Shown: in pieces, positions 1 through 10,458 of the stretch
Position numbering within the stretch: position 1 is the stretch's first letter
Layout: every line of letters starts with the position of its first letter
Assembly (NCBI GenBank): GCA_009602725.1
Contig: WELB01000006.1
Span: 1,243,897 to 1,258,799 of the forward strand
Length of the DNA: 14,903 nt
Source of the DNA: Spirogloea muscicola
Lineage: Eukaryota > Streptophyta > Zygnematophyceae > Spirogloeales > Spirogloeaceae
Reading direction: 5' to 3'
Translations under genes and position numbers: made by a program
The notes under the pieces: generated by a model
What the model saw: the letters and a program-made list of their open reading frames with translations, nothing else
Databases searched by the model: none
What the model was told of the DNA's origin: nothing

Positions 1-1
1 G

Positions 2-3000
2 GCCGCGCCGCGTCGGCGGGGCGCTGCGAGCGACGTCCGCCGCGAGTGCCCCTACCTGGACACCGTCAACCGCCAGGCACGGCCGCCGACCGCCCGCCGC
101 CGCCGCCGCCGCCGCTCTGCCTGCGCCTGCAGCGCCGCATGACCAGGGCCTCGGGAAAGCGCTAGACCTCGAAGTCATGCAAAAGTCGCGCATCTGCCAG
201 CTCTATGGTCGGCCTCTCTCTCCTGAGCTCCGCTGACTCTGCGCTGACTCTGCGCCACCGCCTCCCCCACCCCACCCCCTCCGCCGCCGCAGTTCCTGGA
301 CTTTGACTTTGAGAAGTTCTGCTCCGTGTCGCTCTCCAACCTCAACGCCTACGGCTGCCTGGTCTGCGGCAAGTACTTCCAGGGCCGCGGCCGCACCTCC
401 CACGCCTACGTCCACAGCCTCGAGGTCGGGCACCACATCTTCATCAACCTGGAGACGGAGAAGGTGTACTGCCTGCCCGACGGCTACGAAGTCAACGACC
501 CCTCGCTCGACGACATCCGCTCCGTCCTCAACCCCAGGCAAGCGGGCCTGACTCCGACATCCTCAGAGTCAACGTCCATAGAGCGAAGCCCATCTAAAGT
601 CAGGCGTGGGTTTAGTGCCACTTGGTTTCGGAATGGACATCAAGGTCGCTGTTTGTCTAAGTGTTGCAGATTCACACAGGAGCAGGTTAGGCAGCTGGAC
701 ATCAACAAGCAGTGGTCCCGGGCGCTCGACGGCTCCAATTACATACCGGGCATGGTAATCGGACCTTCTTTTCTGCAATACTGTTTCTCACCAAGTTTCA
801 GAAGTTTCCTCAGTTAGCAATATCACTTTAGAGCTTAGCTGTGGATTAGTAACATGTTTCCATCTGCACTAGGAGTGTCAGGAGTCACATGCGCCATGGC
901 ACTCAACCGCAGCACTGCTGTTCGTTCCCAGGTGGGCCTCAACAACATCAACATGACGGACTTTGTGAACGTGACCATCCAGTCGCTGATGCGCGTCAGC
1001 CCGCTGCGCAACTTCTTCCTCATCCCGGACAATTACCGGGACTGCACCTCCACCCTGGTGCAGCGCTTCGGCGAGCTGACGCGCAAGATCTGGCACCCCC
1101 GCAACTTCAAGGGCCAGGTGATCCAAGTTATCATGCAGCTCTCAACAAGCTCTGGCTTTTGAGCTTTGTATTTCTGGCCCCTCAAGCATGTTTGCTATTG
1201 TTTGATGAATGAGCTGTTTTGATTTTATAGCTGCCGATTACCTATCAAAGCAGCCATAGACGGGTGGAGGCGTAATGCTCAGCTTATAAGGGCAACACTT
1301 AGGATAAGGACGTTAGTATACAGAATCTAGGAGTCATGTAGCTACGGCAACAGTGGCAGGAAGTTTGAGGCAGCGGCGATTTGGCTGCCGGTGCTTCAGG
1401 TCAGCCCCCACGAGTTCCTCCAAGCGGTGATGCTGGAGAGCAAAAAGCGATTCCGCATCGGGCAGCAGTCCGACCCCATTGACTTCATGTCGTGGCTCCT
1501 TAACACGCTCCACGTCCACCTCGGCGGCACCCGAAAGGCCGACTCCAGCATCATCTACAAGTGCTTCCAGGTGGCTGACACGTCTGAAGGCTACAACGAT
1601 GAAGGGGCTCAAATTCTAGACAGAATATCTCTTACTCGCAAAGCTAATGCCCTGACGGAATAGGCTGTTATAGTCTGTCTATACTTTTAAGGACTGAGTG
1701 ATTGCAGATGACATTGCTATAGATCAATCTGCAATCAGGACCAACTAGAAGCCCACGTTCTTCAGGCCCTGTGCATGTACAACCGCAGCACTTAAGTTGG
1801 TTGCGCTTTCCAATTCACAGGGTGAGCTGGAGGTCGTCAAGGAGGTCACGCACAAGAAGGACGCTGATGGGGGTAGTGGCAATGGCGAGGTCAGAAAGGA
1901 GGACCTGAGGAGCCACATGCCGTTCCTGATGCTCGCGCTCGACCTCCCCCCCCCTCCGCTCTTCAAGGACGTCATGGAGAAGAACATCATCCCCCAGGTA
2001 CATTAATCCTCCCGAGTCCTTTGACATTTCCATCTTAGCTCTTATCTCGTGACTGGCATCTGGCAGCCTCCAGGCAAAGGCCTGCCTTGACTTATTGACA
2101 GAATGGAAATAAAATGACATAAATAAATGGGCCCGTGTGTATTGTGAACCCGCATATCGCCGTTGCAGGTGCCGCTGTTCAATGTCTTCCAAAAGTACAA
2201 TGGCGACATGGTGACCGAGATTGTGCGGCCGCAGCTGGCGCGCCTGCGCTACAAGGTCACCAGGCTTCCACGTTACATGATTCTTCACTTCAAGCGCTTC
2301 ACAAAGAACAACTTCTTTGTGGAGAAGAACCCCACTTTAGGTATTGTCTCCTACTCCTTCAAGTCCTTGTCTTGTTGTTGAGGTTCCCCTTGGTTGTACT
2401 ACTATTCTTCCTGGAGGAATCTTCTTGAGCTATCTTAGACCTTCCTCGCTGTGCTGCTATTGGCAAGTTCCTCACAAAACTTGCCAACCTCCAACAAGGT
2501 TGGTTGTCTCTGCTGCAAGCTTCATAAGTTGTCCTCAAACACGTATGCTGCAGTCAATTTCCCAGTGAAGAATCTGGAGACGCGCGACCACATCCCGCTG
2601 CCACCGCTCAAGGGGGGCCAGAAGTCCCGGACCAAGTATGACTTGATTGCCAATATTGTGCACGAGGGGAAGCCTGGCGAGGGGTTCTACCGCGTCTTCG
2701 TGCAGCGCAAGAGTGAAGAGGCCTGGTGAGATTGCCTCCTGTTTGGTGTACAAGTCTTGGTGCCCATTGATCAGAAGCTAAATTCTTGTTTGGCTATCTT
2801 CTCTGTAAGCAATATATAGCATGGTGTGCAGCAAGTTCTCCCAGTGCAGATAGCCATCTGATCAATGAGGGAGCCTTTGAATCCATTGCATCGTTCTTCT
2901 GTTCGAGTTCCATACTGTGCCAATTTGGCAGAAGAAGATGCTGACAGGAGAGGTTGGATGTGCACATGTTGTGCCAGGTACGAGATGCAGGACTTGCACG

Positions 3001-3071
3001 TAGTTGAGACGCTGCCACAGATGGTGGCTCTGTCAGAGACGTATGTCCAGATTTATGAGCTTCAAGATTGA
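2..3071 (+). CDS. USP39: U4/U6.U5 tri-snRNP-associated protein Sad1/USP39 (5' partial)
   Basis: Exons 2-76, 293-537, 670-754, 932-1117, 1400-1570, 1821-1997, 2169-2340, 2554-2725 and 2978-3071 join in phase to 458 residues ending in TGA; the N-terminus lies left of the window. Sad1/USP39 helps keep the tri-snRNP assembled for pre-mRNA splicing in the nucleus. Residues about 16-110 form a zf-UBP zinc finger (ECPYLD, CLVCGKYFQGRG, SHAYVHS, CLPDGYE). From about 136 comes the ubiquitin-protease fold (GLNNINMTDF, LVQRFGELTRKIW, FKKR-like RFTKNNFF, YEMQDLHVVETLPQMVALSE). The catalytic Cys position is Asp (about 145) and the His position is Phe (GEGFY, about 415), so it should be an inactive pseudo-protease, as known for this family. 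Introns 1 and 2 use GC donors; the other six use GT. Identity is firm; the match looks closest to land-plant homologues. Confidence 0.95.
77..292 (+). other. GC-AG intron 1 of the USP39 gene
   Basis: The exon ends ...NRQ at CAG|GCACGG and the next starts TTC (FLDFDFEK) after a pyrimidine-rich tract and CCGCAG. This joins in phase 0 and preserves the family's CPYLDTxNRxxLDFDFEK spacing exactly. No GT donor nearby keeps that spacing; the GT at 65 would delete VNR. Reading through meets an in-frame TGA at 140-142. It includes a short CGC microsatellite at about 91-115. Confidence 0.8.
91..115 (+). repeat. Short CGC trinucleotide run
   Basis: A CGC/CCG triplet run of about eight units lies in intron 1 of the USP39 gene. 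It is simple sequence in a GC-rich genome; no function is claimed. Confidence 0.6.
538..669 (+). other. GC-AG intron 2 of the USP39 gene, in-frame and stop-free
   Basis: The donor is CCCAG|GCAAGC, a strong GC-type consensus; the acceptor is GTGTTGCAG|A. Splicing (phase 2) joins VLNPR to FTQEQVRQLD, the continuous family sequence. The intron is 132 bases (44 codons) with no in-frame stop, so an unspliced transcript would encode a 44-residue Ser-, Thr- and Arg-rich insert. A weaker GT donor at 567 would also be in phase and would leave a 10-residue insert. Confidence 0.8.
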
Positions 3072-3839
3072 CTTAGCAGGGGCAGGTCCTAGACAGAGTT
3101 ATAAGTGCGTGGCAACATCAATTGCACCCTAATATGTGCTGTCATTGGTTGGACCTGGAATCTCGAAAGTCAAGCCCAGTTCCCGTCCTGCTCTTTGAAG
3201 ATGTTATGGATTGTAAAGCGGGGTCGAGTGTTGGCGTTGGTTGACTCTGTTACTCATGCACATCATACAGGGACAATCTGGCAATTCCTGCAGAAGTTGC
3301 AATGTGCTGTGCTGCTTATTTGAGTACTCTATGCAGGCAAGCGCACAGTGCTGGCACCCTCCTTGATTTGGAGAGGCTCTTTGAGATCGTCACAAGTTGG
3401 CTCCATGTGGCGGGGCTAGCTCGCTTTGAGCAGCGCCCAAAGCTGGAGCAATGCTGGCAGGCACTTGGCAGCTATTGCGACCGCAAGCCCCTAACCATGC
3501 CGCGGGGTTTCAAGAGGCATTGGCTGCCCTTGAAGTCCACATACTAGAGATGCCCATGTTGGGTTCTATCGGCTTGCATGTGGGGTCACTGGGACTTGGG
3601 TTTGGGGTCGTCAGGGTAGCCCAGAATGCAGTTACTTGCGAAGCTGCTAGATGCTCAAATCAGTCTCCCGAAACATCTCCGCTACATGTGGCACGTCATG
3701 TGCTCCAAGAGCTTGGTACTTCGCTGCGCATTGCATGAGAAACAGCTCTTTCTCACGTAAGGCAATGGCTGTGAGAGGCCAGCACAGAGGAATGTACAAG
3801 GCCCGAGAGGGCCGGAAGGCGCCCATATGTCTAAATTGA
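3072..3839. other. Intergenic region between USP39 and VPS34
   Basis: This holds the 3' UTR of the splicing-factor gene and presumably the promoter, 5' UTR and first small coding exon of VPS34. Open frames here are short and resemble no family I know. Two candidate VPS34 start codons with usable donors lie here: ATG 3735 with a donor at 3757 (CTCAC|GTAAGG), and ATG 3698 with a donor at 3716. I see no tRNA or clear TATA box. Confidence 0.6.
3212..3216 (+). terminator. Candidate polyadenylation signal (TGTAA)
   Basis: TGTAA is the usual polyadenylation signal in many chlorophyte algae. This copy lies about 140 bases past the USP39 stop, a normal 3' UTR distance. A five-base motif is expected by chance, so the assignment rests on position only. 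I found no TGTAA after the VPS34 stop and no reverse-strand copy after the kinase stop. Confidence 0.3.
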
Positions 3840-6800
3840 TTTCTATTACTGGGATGGGGCGTTGACTCCTTCCCCCCGCGACTTGCGGCGCGCAAGCCGC
3901 CGGCAATCGCGGCGGGCCTGGCGGCTCTGCAGCTCCCGCGCCCCGGCGCGCCGCGGGCGGCGGCGGCCGTAGCGTCGAGGCGTNCCTTCCTGGCGGCGGA
4001 CGTCGCCGTGGCCGTGAGGCTCAGGGTGGAGGCCATCGAGGGCCCGCCGCTGCGGCCGCCGCCGCCGCCGTCGCCAGGCCGTGCCGCCGGTACGCCCGGA
4101 CCCCAAGCTGGACTGCCAGCTGCCGTTAAATATCCCATCTAAGTCGAACGGCAGAGGCCTCAGGCTGACCATGCTCTCGCGGCCGCAGATGGCTGGCCGT
4201 ACCCGCCGGAGGTGTACGTGGAGGCGTGCCTCTACATCGGCGGCACGCCGTTCAGCGTCCCCAGCAGGACGAGGTCAGTCAGCTGTGCCCGTCGCTGGCT
4301 GAGCTGCGGCACCGTCGCTGGCTGTGACGGCGTCGTGCCAGCGCCAGGAGCCAGAGCTCTCAGCCCAGGCAGCGTGCGTCCGCTGCAGGCTCGCGACCTG
4401 GGACGGCAAGGCCTGCCGCTGGAGCGAATGGGTGGCGCTCACCGCCAAGGTCCGCGACCTCACGGCCGACGCCCAGCTGGCCCTCACGGTCAGTACACTT
4501 GCGTCAGGCGGTGTCAGACTTGGAATTGGTAGTTGTGATCGTATTTGTCACATCATGAAACCCAATTGCCGAGTTACTAAGTTGAACACCATAAGCGGAG
4601 CGGGGTGGAGTGCAATCTGCAGCCTTGCCTCCGGGTGCTGATGACGCGGTAGAGCGCAACTCGGGCGAGGCGCAGGTCTGGGACGTGTCGGACCCGCGTG
4701 AGGAGGCCGCGCTGGCCGGCACGACGCTCGGCCTCGTCGGCCAGCGCAGCAAGCGTCTCAAGGCAGGCCGCCGGAAGCTGCAGCTCTGGCGGGGCCAAGC
4801 TGCCGACGGCGTCGTCCCGACATCCACGCCCGGCAAGGTCGGTCACCGGTGAACCGTCGCTCGTTGGCAAAGCCATGCCGCTTCAACTAAGCCCCTGTCA
4901 CGACATCGTTATGTCATCTGATATTCGCTGAGTATCATGGCAAATTGTTGCCTCCAGATGGCTAAGGACCAGCAGGGAGAGATTGAGCGCTTGGAGAAAC
5001 TGGCAAGCCGGCATGAGCAGGGCCAGATCTGCCGAGTGGAGTGGCTCGACCGCCTCGCGCTCCGCGCCGTGGACGCGATCGCACGCGAGGAGCGCGAGTG
5101 CCGCGAGCGCGACGAGGACCCCGGCGGGGAGGCTGCGGCACGGCGGCTGTACCTCACCGTGGAGCTCCCGGCGTTCGAGCACCCCATCACACTCCTCGAC
5201 GACTTTGTCGCTGGCGGCGTGTGCATTGCTCCCGCCCCCAGCAAGGAGCTCGTGCTGGTGCTTGACCCGGAGGTTGGGCGGCAGGACCCTGCGGAGCTCA
5301 AGCAGCTGAAGCTTGCACGCAGCCTCGCACGTGGCGCTATCGACCGCGACCTCAAGCCCAACTCCACAGAGCGCAGGTAGCTGATACTTCGAAAGCTCAG
5401 AACATCTGACTTACGTCCTTGTGTGCTGAAGGATGCACGATCCTCGACCTGCCTGTTGTACTTTGCAATGGAAACAGCTCAGTGAACATTCCCTTTGCCT
5501 AACACCGTGCATTTGGAGCGTTGCTGGCTAATTTCCACTATGAGAGCAGCAGTGTACAGACTGCAGTATGCCACTGCTTCAGCCTGCTGCTTTCGTCCAT
5601 TTTGTGATACTGGTGTCAGCAGTCGCTCAGCTTGGGATGTGTCTGTATCTCCTCTGATCAAAGGCCCGTTGTCACCACTGTTTTGGAACGGTTGTCAGCC
5701 ATACTCAAAGCGGCGCTTGATATTTGGGCAGAAAGCATGGCTGACTCGGGCTCGTCTTGTCTGCATTATCAGGGAAATAGCAGTGGTGCTGGGCCACCCG
5801 CCGACGCGGAGCCTGAGCAGCGACGAGCGGCAGCTCCTCTGGCGGTTCCGCTTCTCGCTGACAATGGAGAAGCGGGCGCTGACTAAGTTCCTCGCGGCCG
5901 TCGACTGGAGCGACATGTCCGAGGCGAGGCAGGCCACCGAGCTGATGCATCGCTGGGCTCCGATCGACATCGCCGACGCACTTGAGCTGCTCTCTCCGGC
6001 CTTCAGCAGTCAGGAGGTAAAAGAGTGTAGGATTCTCCGTATAGCCCAGACCTACGTTTTAAGAGTCAATGTCAAGGTCTGCTGCACAGCAAGAAGGACA
6101 GTCAATGTTTGTCGTCAACGTAGGACAATCCAAAAAAGGAAAGTTCTTCTTTGCTTATGACACAATGTAGTTTTGTCAGGCTTCATCACTGCCATGTATG
6201 TCTTGGTTTGACTTGTGGGTGCTGCTTGCAGGTACGTGCGTATGCTGTGTCGGTCCTTGCAAGGGCCGGAGATAAGGAGCTCCGCTGCTACCTCCTGCAG
6301 CTAGTCCAGGCCCTGCGCTACGAGCGCTCCAACACGTCCCGGCTTGCATCATTCCTCGTCTCCCGAGGTGCCATTCTCACAATGCTGCCAGTTGGCTACG
6401 ACTATACAAACACACTGAAAGCCAAGGATTTAAGGCCGTCTTGTCTGCTCATCCTGTCACAAGTGAAAGGTCGAGTGTTCCTGAAGCAACTGGCCACTTT
6501 TACGTGAGTGCTCTTCTTTTGCATCCTCAGCTTCAAGTTGCTCTGAAGTACGATTTCACTTAGTGACTTTGTGTCAAGCGTCCTGGTGATTCACCAGCCG
6601 TGCAGAACTCCGAGCTTGGAAACTTCTTGCACTGGTACCTCATGGTTGAGTGGCAGGACACACAGAACTACAGCAACCGCTTCTCTGTCACCCACCATAA
6701 ATTCGTATCTGCACTTCACAAGGCCAGCTTCCACCTATCATCACCTAGCACTGTGTGACATGTGCCTCACAGTCATGCTAGAGGTTAATATTTTCACAGC

Positions 6801-9681
6801 AATAGCAAAAAGCACTTGAGTGTGTGAAATTTTACTGACAAGCACCTCGTTTGTACGCCAATGGTATGGTCTCCACAGCCAATATCAGGGTGTGTTGACG
6901 TTGCAAGATGCTGGGCCGCGTGCATCCACAGGCTGGGAAGGAGGGTGAGGCGATGTGGGAGCAGATCCGGCGGCAGAGCGAGCTGGCGGCGCAGCTCTGT
7001 GCAACGATGAAGGAGGTGCGGTCGGTGCGGGGGAACCACCATCGCCGAGTGGAGCGCCTCCGCCAGCTCCTGTCGTCCCAGGGCCTCCTTGGGGAGCTCA
7101 CCCACTTCTCCCAGGTCCACTTCTGCTGGTGTCTTTCTTCACATTATTTAGCTTGACCTGCTCACTGCTGAGGGTGTTATAGATAGTGGAGCACAGGTGA
7201 CGGAAGAGATGACCTTGGCTGCTCTAGTTGCGAGTTTCAACGGTTGTAGTTAAGCAACGGCTCCAGATATAGGTACTGCAATTTAGGTAGCTTGCACACT
7301 GATAGTGCACTGAAGCCAGATTGGAGATGAGCAGATGGTGCTGGTGGAGGTCTCTTTGCTTAGCTCTAAGTCTTCATTGTGCAAGCATTTGCTTGATCCT
7401 CTCAATCGTAAGTAGGGCGCGTGCTCTCCAGTTACCAACCTGCGTTCAGCTCTTGCTCACTGTGCAGCCGCTGCCGCTGCCTCTGGACCCGCGCTTGAGC
7501 GTGGTTGGGCTCATCCCGGGCGACTCGACCATCTTCAAGAGCTCCCTGAGCCCGCTGATGCTGACCTTCCGGACACAATCTGACAGCAAGTACCGGCTCA
7601 TCTTCAAGAAGGGCGACGACATGCGCCAGGACCAGCTGGTGAGTAGCACAAGGTGGCCATCCTTGTACTGCAGAATGTCACAGGCGTGTCAGTAAGATCA
7701 GGGCTTATGGAGTAATTTGACATGTCATGTTTGTGGGGACCATGGCTTCCACTCGTTGCTGGATGCGTTCTTCTTCACCACCTAGTCACGCGAGCGTCCA
7801 TGACAAGACTTGGCCGTAGCCTTGCAGGTGGTGCAAACGGTCGCGCTGATGGACCGCCTGCTGAAGCAGGAAAGCTTGGATCTGCGCCTCACCACGTACC
7901 AGGTCCTTGCCACTGGTGCCGACGACGGGATGGTTGAGTTTGTCCCATCGCTGCCCTTGGCCCAGGTTGGCGTCCACGTCTTCTTCACACTAATCTTCTG
8001 TGTCTACTGCCCTGCTGCAGAGTCCCTCTTGGTGCTTGCTGAAGTTCCATATCTATGACCTGCGCTTTTGTCGACGTTTGACCGATGTGGTGGCCAGCTC
8101 TCTGCTCGGAAATGGAGCATGGCTAGAGTGGGTCTTCACAAGGAACAAAACACTGATTGCGATCTGGTCAACCGCTGCAGGTGCTTGCAGAGAACAAGAC
8201 AATCGTCAAGTATCTGCAGCAGTTCCATCCTGAAGATGGGGGCCCCTTTGGGCTGGCCCCCGACTGCCTGGACACCTTTGTCCGGTCGTGCGCAGGATAC
8301 TGTGTCATTATGTACATACTTGGAGTCGGCGACAGGTCCGAGACTGACTCTTCAATTGTGAATCTGATTTGAGTTTAACAGGCAGCAGCTGATATGCTTG
8401 GTAGACATGCTCGGTACAGGTTCTTGCAATCTTTTCTGTTGGAGTGAAGAAGTATGTAACTGCTAAATGTATGCGTCATGACAATGTTGCGAAGAGTATC
8501 TGACTTACCTCGTGGAGAATTGCAATTGCTGTTGACGAGTTTGTCTGTTGAAAGCATCCTTCTTTGCCAGGAAGAAGTTTCACAGACTGCTTGTCAAATA
8601 GATCAAGGACACAACGCTTAAGTACATGAAAGTGCTTCCGAGCTCATGAGTAACAGATGTGTAGGCAGGCACCTCGACAATCTGCTATTATGCGAGGATG
8701 GCCGGCTATTCCATATTGACTTTGGGTTCATCCTGGGAAGGGACCCAAAGCCGTTTCCGCCACCGATGAAGCTCTGCAAGGAGATGGTGGAGGCCATGGG
8801 AGGAGCAGATAGGTGATTTCACTTTACTTCGTGCATGATAAGTGATCATAAGTATGTACCCTAGCATAAAGTGCACGTTAGAACAGCTGGCGTCTACATC
8901 AAGCTCAAAGATTGAATCTGTCCTCACTGTTCAGGGTGCATGGCTTGTCTAGGTGTCAGTCCATGTCATGCATGCAAGCACGCTGAACCCAAAGTCCTCA
9001 GAAGTCTGACATGCGATGAGCTTTCCTAGCAATTTATTTTAGCACCTGAGAAGCATATTTGATGTCTGAGAGTTAAGCTCTGACCATACTGGTGCGTCAA
9101 TGTTCCTGCTCCAGCTCCTTCTTGTCACCCGGTTATTACCACTAATTTGATGAGCAAGTAATGACATGCTGACTGTTGCCTGTTTCTTATTATGCGGCAC
9201 AGCACCCACTACAGCCGCTTCAAGTCCTACTGCTGCGAGGCCTACAACATTCTCAGGAAGTCGGCAAACCTGATCATGAATCTCTTCCACCTCATGGCCG
9301 GGGCCAACATCCCTGATATTGCCCTCGACCCTGAGAAGGCCATACTCAAGGTTGTGAATCCAAGTCTTTATCTGAAAGCCCCTTCTGGCTAAGTCCTGAT
9401 GCAACACCCTTTTTCTAGAATCCTTCAGATGCATTGCTTATTGATCAGCGTCACCCCTAACCACACCCCCGCCAGTATGAAGCAGACCCGCAACAAATAG
9501 CTGTTATGTGCTGAAGTCCTGACTGACTATGTCTGCTATGCAGCTGCAGGAGAAGTTCCGGCTTGACCTTGACGATGAGGCCGCGGTGCAGTTCTTCCAG
9601 ACACTGATCACGGAGTCTGTGTCAGCGCTCTTTCCCCAGATGGTGGAAACCATTCACCGGTGGGCCCAGTACTGGCGGTGA
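3840..9681 (+). CDS. VPS34: Class III phosphatidylinositol 3-kinase VPS34 (start unresolved)
   Basis: Exons: about 3840-4089 (conserved part from 3987), 4189-4273, 4389-4488, 4676-4837, 4958-5376, 5773-6016, 6232-6367, 6598-6704, 6908-7114, 7468-7638, 7828-7965, 8181-8335, 8669-8812, 9203-9350, 9544-9681. All phases agree. From Phe 3987 there are 818 residues, the length of land-plant VPS34. It makes PtdIns3P on endosomal and autophagic membranes with VPS15 and Beclin/ATG6. Order: C2 domain ([22 protein letters not shown]), helical PIK domain ([23 protein letters not shown]), kinase. Kinase motifs are [13 protein letters not shown] (ATP Lys about 568), [12 protein letters not shown] (catalytic Asp about 675) and HIDFG (Asp about 693); the C-terminus is HRWAQYWR. 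No in-frame ATG lies between the stop at 3837 and the first donor, so a small upstream exon is missing. The exon at 6908 could instead start at 6932. Introns over 300 bases (5377-5772, 7115-7467, 8336-8668, 8813-9202) hold nothing I recognise. Confidence 0.95.
3984..3984. other. Ambiguous base (N) in the first recognised VPS34 exon
   Basis: The single N falls at the first position of the codon just before the conserved FLAADV segment (N-C-C: Ser, Pro, Thr or Ala). It sits in very GC-rich sequence, so a local assembly error, including a missing base, is possible and could contribute to the unresolved start. Confidence 0.9.
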
Positions 9682-9690
9682 CCAGTACTG
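9667..9690 (+). other. Inverted repeat with the VPS34 stop codon in its loop
   Basis: Positions 9667-9675 (CAGTACTGG) and 9682-9690 (CCAGTACTG) are perfect reverse complements, 9 base pairs, separated by six bases, CGGTGA. The last three loop bases are the VPS34 stop TGA. The left arm encodes part of the conserved C-terminus (QYW), so the right arm in the 3' UTR is what creates the hairpin. Confidence 0.75.
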
Positions 9691-10458
9691 AGTAGACCCC
9701 CTCTGGACTTGGCTTCAGAGTTTTGACTTTGCAAGCGTCCGCCTGAAGGTGGCCCCTTGTGTCCCACCATTATCCAACAGACCAATTCAATTACTTGTGG
9801 GACCTCTGCCCTTAGCTGGCAGTCACATGCTCACTCGCCTTGTTCATGATGTCAATTATGCAGACCCTTGTTGTCGATAGTAGCTAAGCGTTGGGATGCT
9901 GCCACCACATTGCTGCAAGCATTGTCGCCCCGTGCAAGCCTGCAATGTGGGAGGCAACAAGGCTTGCCAAGCCCACTAGCATTTTGCTGCTATGAGTCTG
10001 ATGTTGTCCCCATTGCGACTTGCAGGTGCTGCCATGTCAAGTGGCTGCTGTCGGAAATACATCAACAGTCACTTGTGTTGACATGGTGAGGTAACAAGCA
10101 CATATCGACCACGCAAGAGGCCAAGGAGCACTGGTGCACATTGGCAAGAATATCTGCAATTTACTCATGAATGAAGCATTATTGAGGCCTATCAATACTG
10201 CAGTCCTCTCCGCTTTTGACATGGCACCCTTGCAAGAGCCATGCCTGGAGGATCATTGCGGTCCTGCTAGGATAGCCGAGCAGGCAGGGGCAGGTCCACT
10301 CTCTCCGCATCACCCACAAGAAGTTGGAAGAATCAAATCATGGGACACACGGTGTTTAGACTTGACTGCGGCCCTATGCTACACCATCTTGCAGCTGCTC
10401 AGAAAAGCGTAGCTGATGCTGGGCTGGCTTGTCGAGCAGTTGAGCAGACGCATGGCTA
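9682..10458. other. Intergenic region between convergent genes
   Basis: VPS34 (plus) and the histidine kinase (minus) end tail to tail here, so these 777 bases hold both 3' UTRs. Open frames in it are short and resemble no known protein. I saw no TGTAA on either strand, no RNA gene and no repeat other than the stop-codon hairpin at its left edge. Confidence 0.7.

Noticed and set aside
203-541. Minus-strand 112-codon frame at the left end
   Set aside because: It is antisense to the zinc-finger exon of USP39 and has only low-complexity composition.
3302-3738. Small coding gene in the USP39-VPS34 interval
   Set aside because: The overlapping frames (81 and 95 codons) show no recognisable motif, and I found no splice-supported extension.
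5495-6160. 221-codon plus-strand frame as a separate gene
   Set aside because: Its useful part is the VPS34 exon 5773-6016; the rest is flanking intron that happens to be open.
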